This document shows, piece by piece, positions 1 to 12,172 of a DNA stretch of 64,000 bases; the first letter of the stretch is position 1; every line of letters begins with the position of its first letter. The DNA lies in the NCBI RefSeq assembly GCF_009017415.1, contig NC_092409.1, forward strand, positions 2,542,001-2,606,000. Reading direction: 5' to 3'. Position numbers and translations under genes: made by a program. Origin of the DNA: Aspergillus flavus. Lineage: Eukaryota > Ascomycota > Eurotiomycetes > Eurotiales > Aspergillaceae. The notes below the pieces were generated by a model. The model worked only from the letters and a program-made list of their open reading frames with translations. It was not told the origin of the DNA and made no database searches.

Positions 1-142
1 TACGTCTTGCAGTATGGACCGAAACGCATTCGGTTCGATTGTGAATCATGAAACGACGAAAAAATTCGGGGAAAAAAAAGGGCTTGATTTCTTGGTTCGT
101 TAGGATTCGTTGCGCATTAGCCAGGAGTTGGCAGTAAGATTT

Positions 143-1608
143 CTAGGCTGTGTCGACATAGTTCCTAAAAACGGTTCATTAGTCCAAAGACTTGAGCTAA
201 CTGGGAAGAAAACGTTTCCTTACGCAGGGAAGATGCCAACCCGATCTCCGATGCGCCCCGTCCACCAGTCTTCCTTCTTCTCGGTGCGTTTAACAATCGT
301 GATGATGTCGCCTTTCTTGAAGCCCAGATCCCCTTCTTGATCCGCATCGAAGGTATAAAGGGCAATCGCCTGGTCTTGGCGCAGAGAAGGGGCTTGTCCT
401 GTCCGTTGCCCGAAAACAGGCTTGGGTGCTGTGGGCCGGCTGGGCTTGTGGTCAGAATAAACATAGTCCTCCTCGAATGGCGCTGTGTTACTTCGGTTGC
501 GGCCGTATGTGTCAAAGGTATCATTGCGAGGGCTACGAGTGGTTGATGAGCGACTCAAACCCCCGGCAGGCCGGTCGTATATATCATCCGCCCATGTGTT
601 TGCGCGGCGTGGTCGGTCCCGGTACTCGTAGGTATCCACATCATTGGCACCTGTGCGGTCACGTCGGAGACCCTGTCCGTACGCATCTCCCCGTCGTCCT
701 TCCCACACCACGTCATCATGATGGTCGTCGTAAATGGGTATATCATTGTACATCCCATCCCCGTTTCTCGTGTTGCCATAAAATGCGCGGGAGTTTAGCA
801 CACGCATGAGGGGTTCCGCGCTTGGGGGAGGTCTAATAGTCCCACTGAGTAACTGCCGAGCTGACACTCGGCTATTGTAGAGTTTCTCGTTCGCATCCTT
901 CCGTTCCACTAGCATGCTTCCCTCCAAGCTGATACCTGCGAAAAGACCCTTCGTCTTGGAGTAAGAGAAGACTGCGGCCACGCCTTTTGTGCTTGCCGCT
1001 CCGGCAGCCTCTGCATTGCGGCCCACCGGTCCTGCGGCGAGCGAAACGTTACCACCAAGAGTTAAAGTTCCCACCTGAGAAAATGTTCGGACAGCGGCGG
1101 CATCGTTGAGAATGAAGACGAAGTCAGTCAATTCGAATCCAATCTGACCCCCGAATCCGGCACCTGCGGTTGCGATAGCCGAGGGAGCAGACCAGGAGCC
1201 ATCCGCCAAGCGGGCAACAACTACGCCCGATCCAAATCGGGCGGAGCCTAGGAAACCGGCCTTAAGAACGGTGAGGACCGCAAGCCCCTAGCAAACCAGC
1301 AGTCAGTTTCCGACGGTACTTTATTTTTATCCACAAGCTATAACTCGTGTTTGCGAGATCGTTCTTTACCTTAGCACCTGCTAGGATTTCAGGAGGAATG
1401 ATCTTATCAGGACCAAAAGCTTGTCGAGGGTCGATAAACGAGGCGAGAATTTTACCAGCCTTTCTACACTCGCCTGTTGTGTAGAAACAGCGTTAGTATA
1501 CGACTCTTAAGCCCCCTCTATGAGAAGTGCGGGGAAACTTGGGCGGGTAGTGAAATGACACATACTATTCAAAGACGAGGGCAAGGGATTGTGAATCCCG
1601 AGAGGCAT
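143..1608 (-). CDS. YSC84: SYLF-SH3 domain actin-patch protein (Ysc84/Lsb3 family)
   Basis: Four exons on the minus strand: 1608-1566, 1473-1370, 1287-224 and 164-143, giving about 410 residues. The start begins MPLGIHNPLPSSL, and the joined N-terminal region reads through the SYLF (DUF500) lipid-binding domain with GLAVLTVLKAGF and RFGSGVV. A low-complexity Asp/Arg/Tyr-rich linker follows, then a C-terminal SH3 domain (ALYTFDA, GDLGFKKGD, DWWTGRIGDRVGIFP). The SH3 domain is completed only by the last 22-nt exon, which adds the ANYV end and a stop. All junctions are GT/AG and in phase. In yeast the family binds phosphoinositides and actin at endocytic patches together with Las17 and Sla1, and this role is inferred here. 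The gene is divergent from GEM1. Confidence is high for identity and good for the exon limits. Confidence 0.9.
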
Positions 1609-2421
1609 TTTGACTGTGCTCGCTAGAACCTGAAGGGTAAAGTTGGTAGGAGAATTGAAGGAGGTTCTAGGAGACGACTGCGCCGGAGAAATTGATAGCA
1701 GGATATTCTGCGGAGTCCGTTCGCCGTTCGGATGGGGAGACGACCGAGAGGTGGATCTGACTAAGTGACAGGTTCACAGTTAACTAAATAAGGTCGAGAT
1801 TCCCGCAGTTCCGGTTGTAAATGAGTGGTGGGATTACAACTAAGATAAACCACCGCAGTAAAGGATCGATGGAGAAGAGACTTTCACAGAATCTATAGGT
1901 TAAAAAATGGTGAATTTTTCTTGGGTTAATCAATCATCCATAACTCAAGTGATCAGCAGCCTTCGGACGAGGGTAAGTTCCGCAAGCAGCCTGCCGCGGT
2001 ATGTTTAGAGTGGTAACAAGTGTGGCTGGGTCGTTCTATCAGCTTCTCTTCGATGACATCGTTTGTAAACGTAAAACCATATTATAGTACAAAGTACCAA
2101 CATAGTATACACCTCCTACAGCCACAATATGATAGAAGCTATTCCCCCATCGATAAAATTCGAAACAGGCCACCTCCTCGTCGCTTTCACGTAGTACATC
2201 AATACTTGATTCCAGCTAACTATTGAAACCTGAGGCTGCAAGACGGCACAGCCACCGCCGAACCTCCGAGGATCACCGCAATAGCAACTGAATACCGAAA
2301 GACCTTTGCCCAACCATTTGAGTCTACCTTTTCCGATTACAGTGCTGCATTAGCATTTCATGAAGAATGCATCTGGCAATGATTTGAGAGAGGCGATTTC
2401 AATCGCTTTCCTTTGTTCAAA
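1609..2421. other. Intergenic, shared upstream region of YSC84 and GEM1
   Basis: About 0.8 kb between two divergent starts. It holds only short unsupported reading frames. It must contain both promoters and 5' leaders, but I see no clear TATA box or repeat. Confidence 0.6.
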
Positions 2422-4381
2422 ATGGCTACAGGTGCGATAAAACTGTCAACAACACTAGTTAGGTCACGGGCGACACTGACACTTTCCAGTGCGAATTTGT
2501 GTTTGTGGAGATGAGGGTACTGGAAAGTCCAGTCTCATTACATCACTTGTGAAAGGGGTCTTCGTGACGAATAAGATCCAGCCAATTTTGCCCCAGATTA
2601 CGATCCCCCCAACGATCGGAACCCCCGAGAATGTCACGACAACTACAGTGGTGGACACGTCCGCTCTCCCTCAAGAGCGGAGCAACTTGGCAAGGGAGAT
2701 CCGGAAATCGAACGTGATTTTGCTTGTATATTCAGATCACTACAGTTATGAACGAGTGGCACTATTCTGGCTTCCGTACTTCCGCTCTTTGGGAGTCAAT
2801 GTACCCGTGGTACTATGCGCCAACAAGTCCGATCTCGCCGCGGATCATAGTGAAGCACAAGTTATTGAGGAAGAGATGTTACCGTTGATGGCAGAATTCA
2901 AGGAAATCGATTCATGCATTCGGACAAGCGCGCGAGAACACCGCAATGTGAACGAGGCTTTCTTCCTCTGTCAAAAGGCGGTCACTCACCCAATCGCGCC
3001 CTTGTTCGACTCTAAGGAGTCGGCTCTGAAACCGGCAGCCGTCGCGGCATTACAACGGATTTTCTATCTCAGTGATAAGGACCGTGATGGTTATTTATCT
3101 GATAAGGAGCTCGAGGATTTCCAGATGAGGTGCTTCGAAAAGCCTTTGAGTGAGGAAGACTTAGTGCATATAAAAGAAACCATTCAGAAGACACATCCAA
3201 CCTCAGTGGCCCCTTCTGGTATTGACTGCCGGGGATTTATACATCTTAATAAGATGTATGCGGAGAAAGGACGCCATGAAACCGTCTGGATTATACTGCG
3301 CGCTTTCCAGTACACAGACAATCTCTCGCTTCAAGAAAGCTTTCTCCACCCAAGATTCGAGGTCCCACCGTATGCGTCTGCCGAGCTTTCCCCGGAAGGA
3401 TATCGATTTTTCGTGAATCTCTTCCTCCTCTCAGACAAGGATAACGATGGGGGATTGAACGACGCCGAGCTGGCGTCGTTATTTGCGCCAACCCCAGGCT
3501 TACCCGCTTCATGGGCAGACGGCTCATTCCCATCTTCTACTGTACGCAATGAAGCTGGTCATGTTACACTTCAGGGCTGGCTTGCACAATGGAGTATGAC
3601 TACCTTTACATCGCCCAAAACTACCTTGGAGTATCTGGCATATCTTGGGTTTGAATCATCCGACAGAAGCAATCCTTCTACAACGGCTGCATTAAAAGTA
3701 ACTCGGCCACGAAAGCGAAGAAAGCGCCCTGGACGGGTGGGTCGTAATGTTGTACTGGGTCATGTCCTTGGGCCTCCCGGCTCAGGAAAGTCTGCGCTTC
3801 TCGATGCCTTCCTTGCGCGCGGTTTCAGCACTACATATCATCCTACAATCCAACCCCGCACTGCGGTTAACACGGTGGAACTGCCGGGGGGTAAACAATG
3901 CTACCTGATTCTGGACGAGCTGGGTGAGCTAGAGCCTGCCATACTGGAAAACCAGGTGAAGCTATTGGACCAGTGTGACGTGATTGTGTACACTTACGAC
4001 TCCTCGGATCCCGATTCATTTGCGTATATCCCTGAATTACGATCGAAATACCCTCACCTCGAGGAGCTTCCAAGCGTGTTTGTTGCTCTCAAGGCCGATC
4101 TCGATCGGACTACCCAACGGGCTGAGTACCAACCGCACGAATATACTGCAATGTTAAATATGCCCAGCTCACCTCTGCATGTTAGTGTGACTTGGAGCTC
4201 AATGCAAGAGGTCTTTGTGCATATCGCTGAAGCGGCTATGGAGCCTAGCACGGCGTTTCCACGGAGTGAGGAAGATGTTGAGGGTAAATGGATGGCCTGG
4301 GGAATTGCACTGGGCGCTGTTGTCTGTGCTGGAGCAGCCGCAGTAATGATTTGGCGACGGGTGAGTGGAAGTGGAACTTGA
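2422..4381 (+). CDS. GEM1: Mitochondrial Rho GTPase Miro (Gem1)
   Basis: Two exons: a 10-nt coding first exon 2422-2431 (ATG GCT ACA G), a 58-bp intron 2432-2489, and exon 2490-4381, giving 633 residues. The order is N-terminal GTPase with P-loop GDEGTGKSS (residues 10-18) and NKSD, EF-hand 1 ([12 protein letters not shown] from D199), EF-hand 2 ([12 protein letters not shown] from D319), a second GTPase with P-loop GPPGSGKS (from G431), and a single C-terminal transmembrane helix followed by a short basic tail, as in tail-anchored outer-membrane Miro proteins. Length matches the family. Known role: calcium-regulated control of mitochondrial shape, inheritance and ER contact sites (ERMES regulation). 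The start is the spliced ATG, because the long open frame otherwise begins only at a GTG inside the GTPase strand. Family assignment is very secure. Confidence 0.96.
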
Positions 4382-5242
4382 GGATGATGCCCTTGTCTTT
4401 ATGGCGTTGTATGCAAGATACCCAAGGCATTCATTCAATCAGCGATGAATGGGCAGAGAGTTGGCCTTTTAACGTTCAGAGAGAAAAAAAAAGCGCATTT
4501 GTACACCGTCCGAATTATAATGTACTCGTAGTAATATCATTATAATTTTGTCTCCTTAGTCGAAGTGCCAAAGGGGAAATTATTTTGACAGTGCCGATCT
4601 GGGATCGTTAAGAATGTTTTTGTTAGGCTACTGTAGACAAAGCGGAGAAAGATATGGAAAGACCGATAATCATTGGAACAGCGGTTGGGAAGCCCCACGG
4701 ATCCGCCTCGTGCACGCGAGAAAGCGGCGGCCAACCCCAGAAAAGCTTCTCCTCACGAACGCCTCCCCTCTGTCGCTCTCCGCTTTCCTCTATTTCCCCC
4801 TGAGAGCTTCACGTTTTCTTCGGTTCGGTAACATAGACAGTCCTTTCCCCCCTGTTTCCCGGCCGTTGTTGAATACTTAACCCCGATAGCTTCTCTGTGT
4901 TCCCAGCTGCAGACGGAACTCCGATCGTTTCTCCGCCCATCATTGCTAGGCTGAACTGCTGCTTCACCACTCCCCGGTAGCCCCGGACACTTATCATCGA
5001 TTGTGGACAGGCTTTGGAGGGTCCTGTTTTGTTTATTTTGGAATTTTGTGCATGGCCTTATCGGTTCTTATTAACTAATTTCAAGTCTCCAAATCACGCC
5101 ACCTTGGGCAGCACCATTCGGGGTGCCGCTCTGGGGGGAGAATTCACCACAGAATTGCGTGACTAGCCTATTGCAGCTGCCATTGTCTCACAAGTGATTC
5201 ATTTGCATTAGCTGATTTGTGGTTATCAGCACGGTAGCAACC
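4382..5242. other. Intergenic, GEM1 3' flank and creC upstream region
   Basis: Contains the GEM1 3' flank, then a pyrimidine-rich stretch near 4740-4880 and the probable creC promoter and leader. No gene is supported here. Confidence 0.5.
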
Positions 5243-7613
5243 ATGTTGTAAGGCTCACCCTCCACAGCCCATGATCTATGCTCACCCTCTTATCTGTTTT
5301 TCTGTTGAATGTGTTGATTGGTTGGCATGTGGTTTGTCGCTGTTACAGTTTAACTTAGCTTTGTTCTTCACTCTGTTACTTAGTTTTTTAAGCTTTAATT
5401 TTGTCGTGCTTCTCCTTAGATGACGGCATTGTTGCGACGTTTCTCTTGCTGACTTCGTACCAGCGTCCTACCCCCACCTCCGCCTCGCTATACCGTACCG
5501 GTTGCATACGCAGCTGGCGCGTCGAATGGCATGGCGGTTCCGGTCGTGGAGACCAACAACATAATTAGCCATCCGGAGGGTGGTTGTCCACTGCAGGTCG
5601 GAGAAGGTGTGTTTGCGACATGGCGCAAGGTCCCTCATGCGCATCGGAGCTCCACTATTACCGAGCTTTGGATCATGCTAATGCTGGTTTTGCGACAGGG
5701 ACTTACCACCTCAAAGATGACTTGCACCTCGCAACCCCTCCTCCACATCCTTCCGAGGCCCCCGTCGTAAACCCCAACCCTCTTGCGACTGTCCCAACGC
5801 CCCCAACATCTGGCGTCAAGCTGTCGCTGGTTAGTGTTGGCCAAAGAAACAAGCTCCCTGTGTTTACGTCGAAAGAGAAAGTAACTGCGCCGCCATTCGC
5901 AGATGGCAACCCTGCTTTAGCGGCCATCCCTACGAAGGATGGCTTGAAAAGACGGAAGCCCAAGAACAACATCATAAAGAGCAGTTCGTCATTTGTCTCA
6001 CGGGTCATCACTCATGAAGCTTCTTCTAAACGACTCAATGATCGGAATCCTGACGGTCTGTTCGCCTTCGCTAATATCAATCGGGCATTCCAGTGGTTGG
6101 ATCTTAGCTCAAAAAACAAAGAGGAACCGCTGGCGAAAATCCTCTTCACTAAAGCGCACATGTTGACACATGATATCAATGAGCTAACAAAAAGCTCTTC
6201 TCATATCGACATTGCTATGGGCTCGTCGGCTGGCGACATAATCTGGTACGAGCCTATCTCCCAGAAGTATGCACGGATCAACAAGAATGGAGTTGTCAGC
6301 AATTCTCCAGTAACTCATATCAAATGGATTCCTGGATCCGAGAATATGTTCATGGCTGCGCATGCAAATGGACAATTGGTCGTGTACGATAAGGAGAAGG
6401 AAGATGCGCTTTTCACGCCTGAAATTAGCAATCATTCGGCGGAGGCGATGAAAGCATCTAGTCGACTACCGTTACAGGTGCTGAAATCAGTAAACTCCAG
6501 GAACCAGAAGACCAACCCGGTTGCGTTATGGAAACTTGCCAATCAGAAGATCTCCCAATTCGCCTTCTCTCCCGATCAAAGGCATCTGGCTGTGGTTCTA
6601 GAGGATGGATCGCTACGCGTGATGGACTATCTTAAAGAAGAGTATGTACTATGGTCTTAGCGCTTTCTGTTCCGTTTCATTAGAGGCAGGTGGTGAGTGA
6701 TGAGCGGCCAGCTAACCAACTGGGTAGGGTCCTAGACATTTTCCGTAGTTACTATGGAGGCTTGATATGCGTTTGCTGGTCACCTGACGGCAAATACATT
6801 GTGACAGGTGGCCAAGATGACCTTGTTACGATATGGTCATTTCCAGAGCGCAAGATCGTTGCACGATGCCAAGGGCACAATTCCTGGGTCTCTACCGTTG
6901 CATTCGACCCATGGCGCTGTGACGAGAGGACATACCGGTTCGGGAGTGTTGGGGATGATTGCAGGCTGCTACTGTGGGATTTCAGTGTAGGCATGCTGCA
7001 TCGCCCTAGAGCTGTACGTCTCCCCCTACTTTTTCATGCTAGGGCCAGTGATTAACTCATTACTCCGTAATAGCATCAAGCTAGTGCCCGGCAGCGCACC
7101 AGCATGATTGCAAGCAATACACAGCACTTCAATCGCCACAGAGCCGACAGCGCAAGCAACCGGATGAGGTCGGATTCTCAGCGAACTGCAGACACCTACA
7201 ACGATTATGACTCTGCTGTCCGTCATCCGGTAGAACCTAGGGCTCGGACAGCGTTATTACCACCTATAATGGTACGTTGTCATTACAATTCTCCTCATAT
7301 TCGTTAAACTACATATCAAGCTGATAAGAACTAATCGGTAAATAGTCAAAAATCGTCGGGGATGATCCTATTTGCTGGTTAGGGTTCCAAGAAGACTCGA
7401 TCATGACTTCTTCTCTTGAAGGTATGGAAGCTTTGCGTATATCATTATAACATAGCAGCAGCTAACACAACAGAAGGTCACATTCGCACCTGGGATCGCC
7501 CTCGAGAAGGCATCAATGATAGTTACAATGGTAACACCTCGTCGCCCGCGATCAGCACCAGTGCCGCCGGGTCTGGGTCGGGCATAGCAGACTCGGCCAT
7601 GGGCTCATTGTAG
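5243..7613 (+). CDS. creC: WD40 carbon catabolite repression protein CreC
   Basis: Seven exons: 5243-5247, 5464-5606, 5699-6641, 6728-7013, 7074-7271, 7346-7421 and 7477-7613, giving about 595 residues with all phases consistent. The first exon codes only ATG TT; after a 216-bp intron it joins a run of prolines ([14 protein letters not shown]). Then come the conserved [19 protein letters not shown] segment, a [19 protein letters not shown] basic region, and WD40 repeats (for example [20 protein letters not shown] and [13 protein letters not shown]). In A. nidulans CreC partners the deubiquitinase CreB in carbon catabolite repression (CreA regulation); homologues are the WDR20/Bun62 class of UBP cofactors. 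The tail is Ser/Gly-rich. The last junction has a CAGAAG tandem acceptor (7471-7476), so one Glu may be included or skipped. Identity is very strong; the 5-nt first exon is inferred. Confidence 0.94.
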
Positions 7614-8028
7614 CCATTCGTCCGGTTGTGTGAGCCAATGTTGTCTGTATATATGTACACTTGTAACCAGATATACCCATTTGAACGTGTCCTATAGCTT
7701 CTTTGAATATCACCTAATAGGAGGGTCAAGGAAAGTTAATTTAACGAGCTTTTATGATTAAGACATAGTACTGTACACTACTAGTAATGGTAGTGATAGA
7801 ATAAATTCATCACGTATATTCCTCAACACCTGTTAGTCGAGATTTCATCCCATGTGGTTGTACATACTTACTCCGTTTCGGAGTAGAGATCGGATTAAAA
7901 CTGTACGGGTCGGACTACGTCTATTCCGATAAGCTACTTTATCTTTCTTCCTATGTACTTTCTCCTATTCTTTTCTCACATTCTTTCGTATTCCCTGAAT
8001 ATACTTCGGCAAAACAGCTCTCTGCGCA
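7614..8028. other. Intergenic with a TACTCCG hairpin
   Basis: About 0.4 kb of AT-rich DNA between creC and the next regulator. It contains a 7-bp inverted repeat TACTCCG/CGGAGTA with a 3-nt loop at 7869-7885. Otherwise I see only the likely promoter of the downstream gene. Confidence 0.55.
7869..7885. repeat. Inverted repeat TACTCCG-TTT-CGGAGTA
   Basis: Perfect 7-bp arms around a 3-nt loop. The same half-site recurs in several intergenic regions of this window. Function is unknown. Confidence 0.7.
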
Positions 8029-10309
8029 ATGGACCGGGATTCGAATGGCAATACGTTAAGGAAAAATGGAAGGTTAACCTCCTGTGAGCCGTGTCGTTTA
8101 TCGAAGATTAGATGTGATCATAGAAGACCCACATGTAAAAGATGCGAGACCCGACGCCTCAGCAAGAAGGTGAGAATGATATCACAGACTAGAAAATTAT
8201 ATCTCTCTTGACGAATCCATAGTGCTATTATCATCCAGCTCCTATGACAAAGCCGAGCAAAGTCTCTGCAGGCGAGCCTGATGTGGCTACTCGCAGAAGA
8301 ATCAACCAAGATATCGATTATTCCTTCAGCAGTGACCTCACTGAGGCACCCTCAAAAAACTGTACTTACCTAGGGTCAACAAGCTTCTTGTCAGTTTTCC
8401 GTGAAACGCAACCAGGCTTGCCTCCAAACCCCATACCGCATGCAGTTCTCCGAGGGCGATGGAGCCGTGATCATACGTTTGTGGCATTGCGTCTGGTCCA
8501 GCTACTGTCTGCCTTTGAGCTCTGCGAAGAGTTGCTTATAGGTCACTATGAGCGATGCCCGGTTACTATCATCCCGCTGCAACTCATCCTACAGCCTCTT
8601 AAAATGGCCAGGACCTACTTGGAAACAGGTGGTTGGGGTAAGGATATGCAGCATGAAGAAATATATTCTAGGATTACGCGGAATACAGCCAGGCAGTTTC
8701 CTGATTTGCGGAGTCCCTCAAGCCCGTGGGATTTCTATACTCTATTCACCGGCGAAAACCTGAGATGGGAGTTCATCGGCATCATATTTTCCTTCGCAGG
8801 ATTAGGCGCATTAAGTGGCGAAAGGAAACTGTTCAAGATCAACGGCCAAGGGCCGATGTCTGCCAATGCCTTTGCAGAGGAAATGACTGCAGCAAGTACC
8901 ATGTGCGTCGAGATATGCAAGCAACTTGATAAAGTTAATGACTTGATGTTGTGGTTGCATGTAACACATGGCGCGCTCGCCTCGGATATTTACGGAGAAA
9001 CAAGTATTAACTTAGGGCATAGAGAACTTTAGATCCACGCTAACAACCCGACTAGGCCACCGAAGCTATGAGCTGCTTGGGGATCTGGTGTCCCATGTTT
9101 ATGCCCTGGGTCTACATCGCTTCCAGTCGTCCGACAACGATGTCCCTTTCTTCATCTCCGAGACTCGAAAGAGGCTTTTCGGTACTTCATTCCGTTGGGA
9201 TAAGAATTTGGCTACCCTTCTAGGTAGGCCTCCTCGCCTCCCTTATCACTACTGCGAGACAAGTCTTCCATTAGACATAGACGATGACTCAATACTTCAC
9301 CGAGACTCTCCTGAGCCGCTATTGCAGCAACTGGGACCAGACGGGTGGAATATCACAGGAGTCAACAATGGTACACTTCGCCATGCAACGCTACTCAGAT
9401 TGCGCTTTATGATATCCGTACTTCGTGAACAAGTTTTAGAACTATCACTAGGACGAAGAACGCCAGATTTTACCGAGAAGCTCCGGTATAGCTGCAAGAA
9501 TATTTTTTCACATAGCCAATGCTGACATTTAGTAGAACAACCTACGAACAGTGCCTGCAAATGTGGACACAAATACCTCAAGAGTATCACTATAGCGCAG
9601 ACTCCTGGGGGATGCTAAGTCCCCCTTCATGCGTTTCACTTATACTCGTTTACTCCGAATACCTGTATACGGTGTTTCAAGTGGAGCGCATCCGCTGCCG
9701 CGAAAACCAGGACGCTACGAAGGATCTCCTTGACACATCAATGAAGGTAATTTCCGTGGTCAACGATCTCATGAAACATCGCGAGCAGGCAGGAAATCAT
9801 ATCATCAAGAGTTTTTTCTGCATTGTAAGTTCTACCTTGGGTCTTGTCCAACTAATAATTAACTAACCCCTACGCCGTAGCTTCTTTTCAATGCCATTCC
9901 AACTGCAGGAGCCCTCGCTACAGAAGTACATCGGTGCACTATCGCAGAAATTCCCTTGCCCTGCTCTGCGTCCCGCTCCGAGATCATCCGTAAACTAAGC
10001 GTCTTCGTCTCATGGCTCGGTAGCGCTGATCCTTCCATAAGCCACACTCATCGAACCTGCGTGGATATCAACAAAGCCATAACAAAATTGCTAGATGACA
10101 CTTTAAATTATCGACCTTCACCCCGATCTGCGGAACAAATCCCAGACCGTACTCAGGGCCACGGATCAATTGAAGAAAGCTCTTCCGTGCTGCCCTGGGC
10201 GAATGTCGAGGATCTACCAGACTTGGCGACTTTCGGCACTAGCGCTGACTTCCTCAGCTGGTTGGATGACCTGGGATTTGGATCTACCCTACCTGAGCTC
10301 CTCGTATAA
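8029..10309 (+). CDS. Zn2Cys6 fungal-specific transcription factor (unnamed)
   Basis: Five exons: 8029-8169, 8223-9003, 9056-9485, 9533-9824 and 9881-10309, giving about 690 residues. The N-terminal zinc cluster is C19-x2-C22-x6-C29-x6-C36-x2-C39-x8-C48. The sixth cysteine is the first residue after intron 1, which strongly supports that splice. The middle carries the fungal_trans regulatory domain (HRSYELLGDLVSHVYALGLH, RKRLFGTSFRWDKNLATLLG, GRPPRLP). The C-terminus is acidic and aromatic (LSWLDDLGF) and could be an activation region. The protein is nuclear by family and binds CGG-type half sites. Target genes cannot be read from the sequence: it lies between creC and a GPI-anchored wall protein gene, not in an obvious cluster. 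Domain call is secure and the specific regulator is unknown. Confidence 0.88.
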
Positions 10310-11025
10310 GCATTTTCCCAGGCTAGGTTTCTGAAATTATGTCACAACTTACGGTGAACAATGGGGGTTGGGGTCTACCGGAAACTATATGCTAAGACAG
10401 AACTTATCTATGTATATCACTCGCATATGATATTGGTATGAATAGTAACTCAACAAATAAACTCAAAAGCGTACAACTCGATGTCTGGTACGCTAAGGCC
10501 TACTGAATACTATAGGAAATTGTTAGCATCGATTTCATTATGTACCGATTGTCAATGGAGATGTCAATGGCCCTAAAAATTAGAGTTCGACATGTACACA
10601 TATCGCATGTTCATGCAAAGTCTAGTAAACTCAATGCGGCCGGATGCCTGCACGCAGCCCCTTACATACTCATTGCATCTGCCATGAACATCACATTCAA
10701 ATGACATGTCCAATCCGGGTAACGATAGGACTGAGTCAAAAATGAAAAAAAGAAAAAAAAAAGAAAAGAAAAGAAAAAGAAAAAGAAAAAGAAGGCCAGG
10801 CGAATAAAAATCATCTCACAGGAATAGAGACCCATAATAAAAATAAAGTTCATTAGTAACTTGCGTACATACATAAAACTTGTTATCTCATGAACCGAAC
10901 AGCTAGCGCATGATAAAAAGATAGACAGGAAAAGAAAGCTGAAAAGAGCTAAAATTAATACTACCTCATAGCGTCAATTCCAAGTTTGTACACGTCCATT
11001 TTCGTATCGGGTCCGAATCTGCGAT
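10310..11025. other. Convergent intergenic region with purine tract
   Basis: 3' flanks of two convergent genes. An A/G-only tract lies at about 10744-10794. No coding signal is seen. Confidence 0.55.
10744..10794. repeat. Low-complexity purine tract (A/G)
   Basis: About 50 bases of only A and G, made of short A runs broken by single G. Simple-sequence DNA in a 3' flank. Confidence 0.8.
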
Positions 11026-12011
11026 TTACAGCACCAGGGCGAAAAGACTGAGCATCAGTGAGCCGGCGGCGGGGATCGTAAGGGCCGCAGAGCCACCAGT
11101 TGACTCGGTCGAAGTAGCGGAGGTGCTGGAAGCGGAGCTCGTGGCACTAGAGGCTGTTGTTGGGAAACGGACCGTGTTAGTAGACCGTTTGATTGCAAAC
11201 CACGATGTACTCACCCTTGTTCACGGAGGCGGAGGGGAGGGCGGTGCTAGATGACGGAGAGCATGGCGCACGTGATGATGATGGTGAAGATTTAGAGGTG
11301 CTGAGGGTGCTGTGGATGATGCAGGGACGGGAAGTAGTTCTTGTTTTGATTGTGGTGCTAATGCTGGTGCAGGTGCATGATGGTGTTGTGGATGATGATG
11401 TTTTGGTGATTTTAGTACTGAAATATTGCTTACATGGCTTGGGGGGGTCTGCGACAGCCGTCACATTGAAGATCTGCGACTGGGCCAGGATGCCGGTGTT
11501 CTTCGTAGAGTTGGATATGAAATTGAACTGGTATCCGGTGCTAATTGGGGGTGAGAATTAGCCTTCACACTCAAGATTGCAAGGAGCATAAGAATTCTAG
11601 GTCCCGCTCGTGAGATGGACACACCCTGTCTCAATGTCCCAGATGCTGTCAATGGTGTATTTGCCGTCTGAGGTCTTAACGTTCTTGGCAATCTCTTTCT
11701 CGGAGGAGGTTTGGTTCTTGAGAACGATGTTGACTTGCTCGGGGTCCGAGCTACCAGAGGCAATTCAAGTCAGTGTTTACATTGCTTCGCCCGTCGGTGT
11801 TGGTTCAACTGAGTACATACGGGACAGTGGTCCATTTGACGGTGTAAGGCTTGCTGAAGTCAACCTTGTCCCCATTCTGGGGGGAAGTGATGGTGACAGC
11901 TAAATATCAGGATTAGCACATTGCTTCAAAAACTGCAATAGAAGTGACAAAACACATACCGAGGGAAGTGGCCGCGTAGGCAACAATCGAAGCGATCTGG
12001 AAGAAACGCAT
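11026..12011 (-). CDS. GPI-anchored Ser/Thr-rich protein with Kre9/KNH-like domain
   Basis: Five exons on the minus strand: 12011-11960, 11899-11821, 11750-11625, 11540-11215 and 11153-11026, about 236 residues. Residues 1-17 form a signal peptide (MRFFQIASIVAYAATSLA). A Kre9/KNH-type beta-sandwich follows (ITSPQNGDKVDFSKPYTVKW, QVNIVLKN, TGYQFNFISNS), then a Ser/Thr-rich stalk, and a C-terminal hydrophobic GPI signal (AALTIPAAGSLMLSLFALVL) after an STGGSAA region suited to an omega site. It is likely a plasma-membrane or wall glycoprotein linked to beta-glucan assembly, by family. Exon 4 is odd: it reads through a good GTAAGC donor (at 11433) right after PPKP. The extra stalk contains cysteines and basic residues, so the stalk model is the weak part. 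Confidence 0.8.
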
Positions 12012-12163
12012 TGTGAAAGTATTATGAGGCTGTGTTAAGTTAAAATATATATATAAAGGGTATCACAAGGCAAGCGATTAAAATCAAGTAAAGAAAGCAA
12101 AGTCCAGAGGTATAAGTATTTTGCGATTAAACAAATGATGAACATCGAAGGACAAAACACCGA

Positions 12164-12172
12164 GTTTATATA
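12164..12172 (-). promoter_or_regulatory. TATA-like box of the GPI-anchored protein gene
   Basis: On the minus strand this reads TATATAAAC, about 150 bases before the ATG at 12011. A second AT run lies nearer the start (12042-12058). Placement is plausible but untested. Confidence 0.35.
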
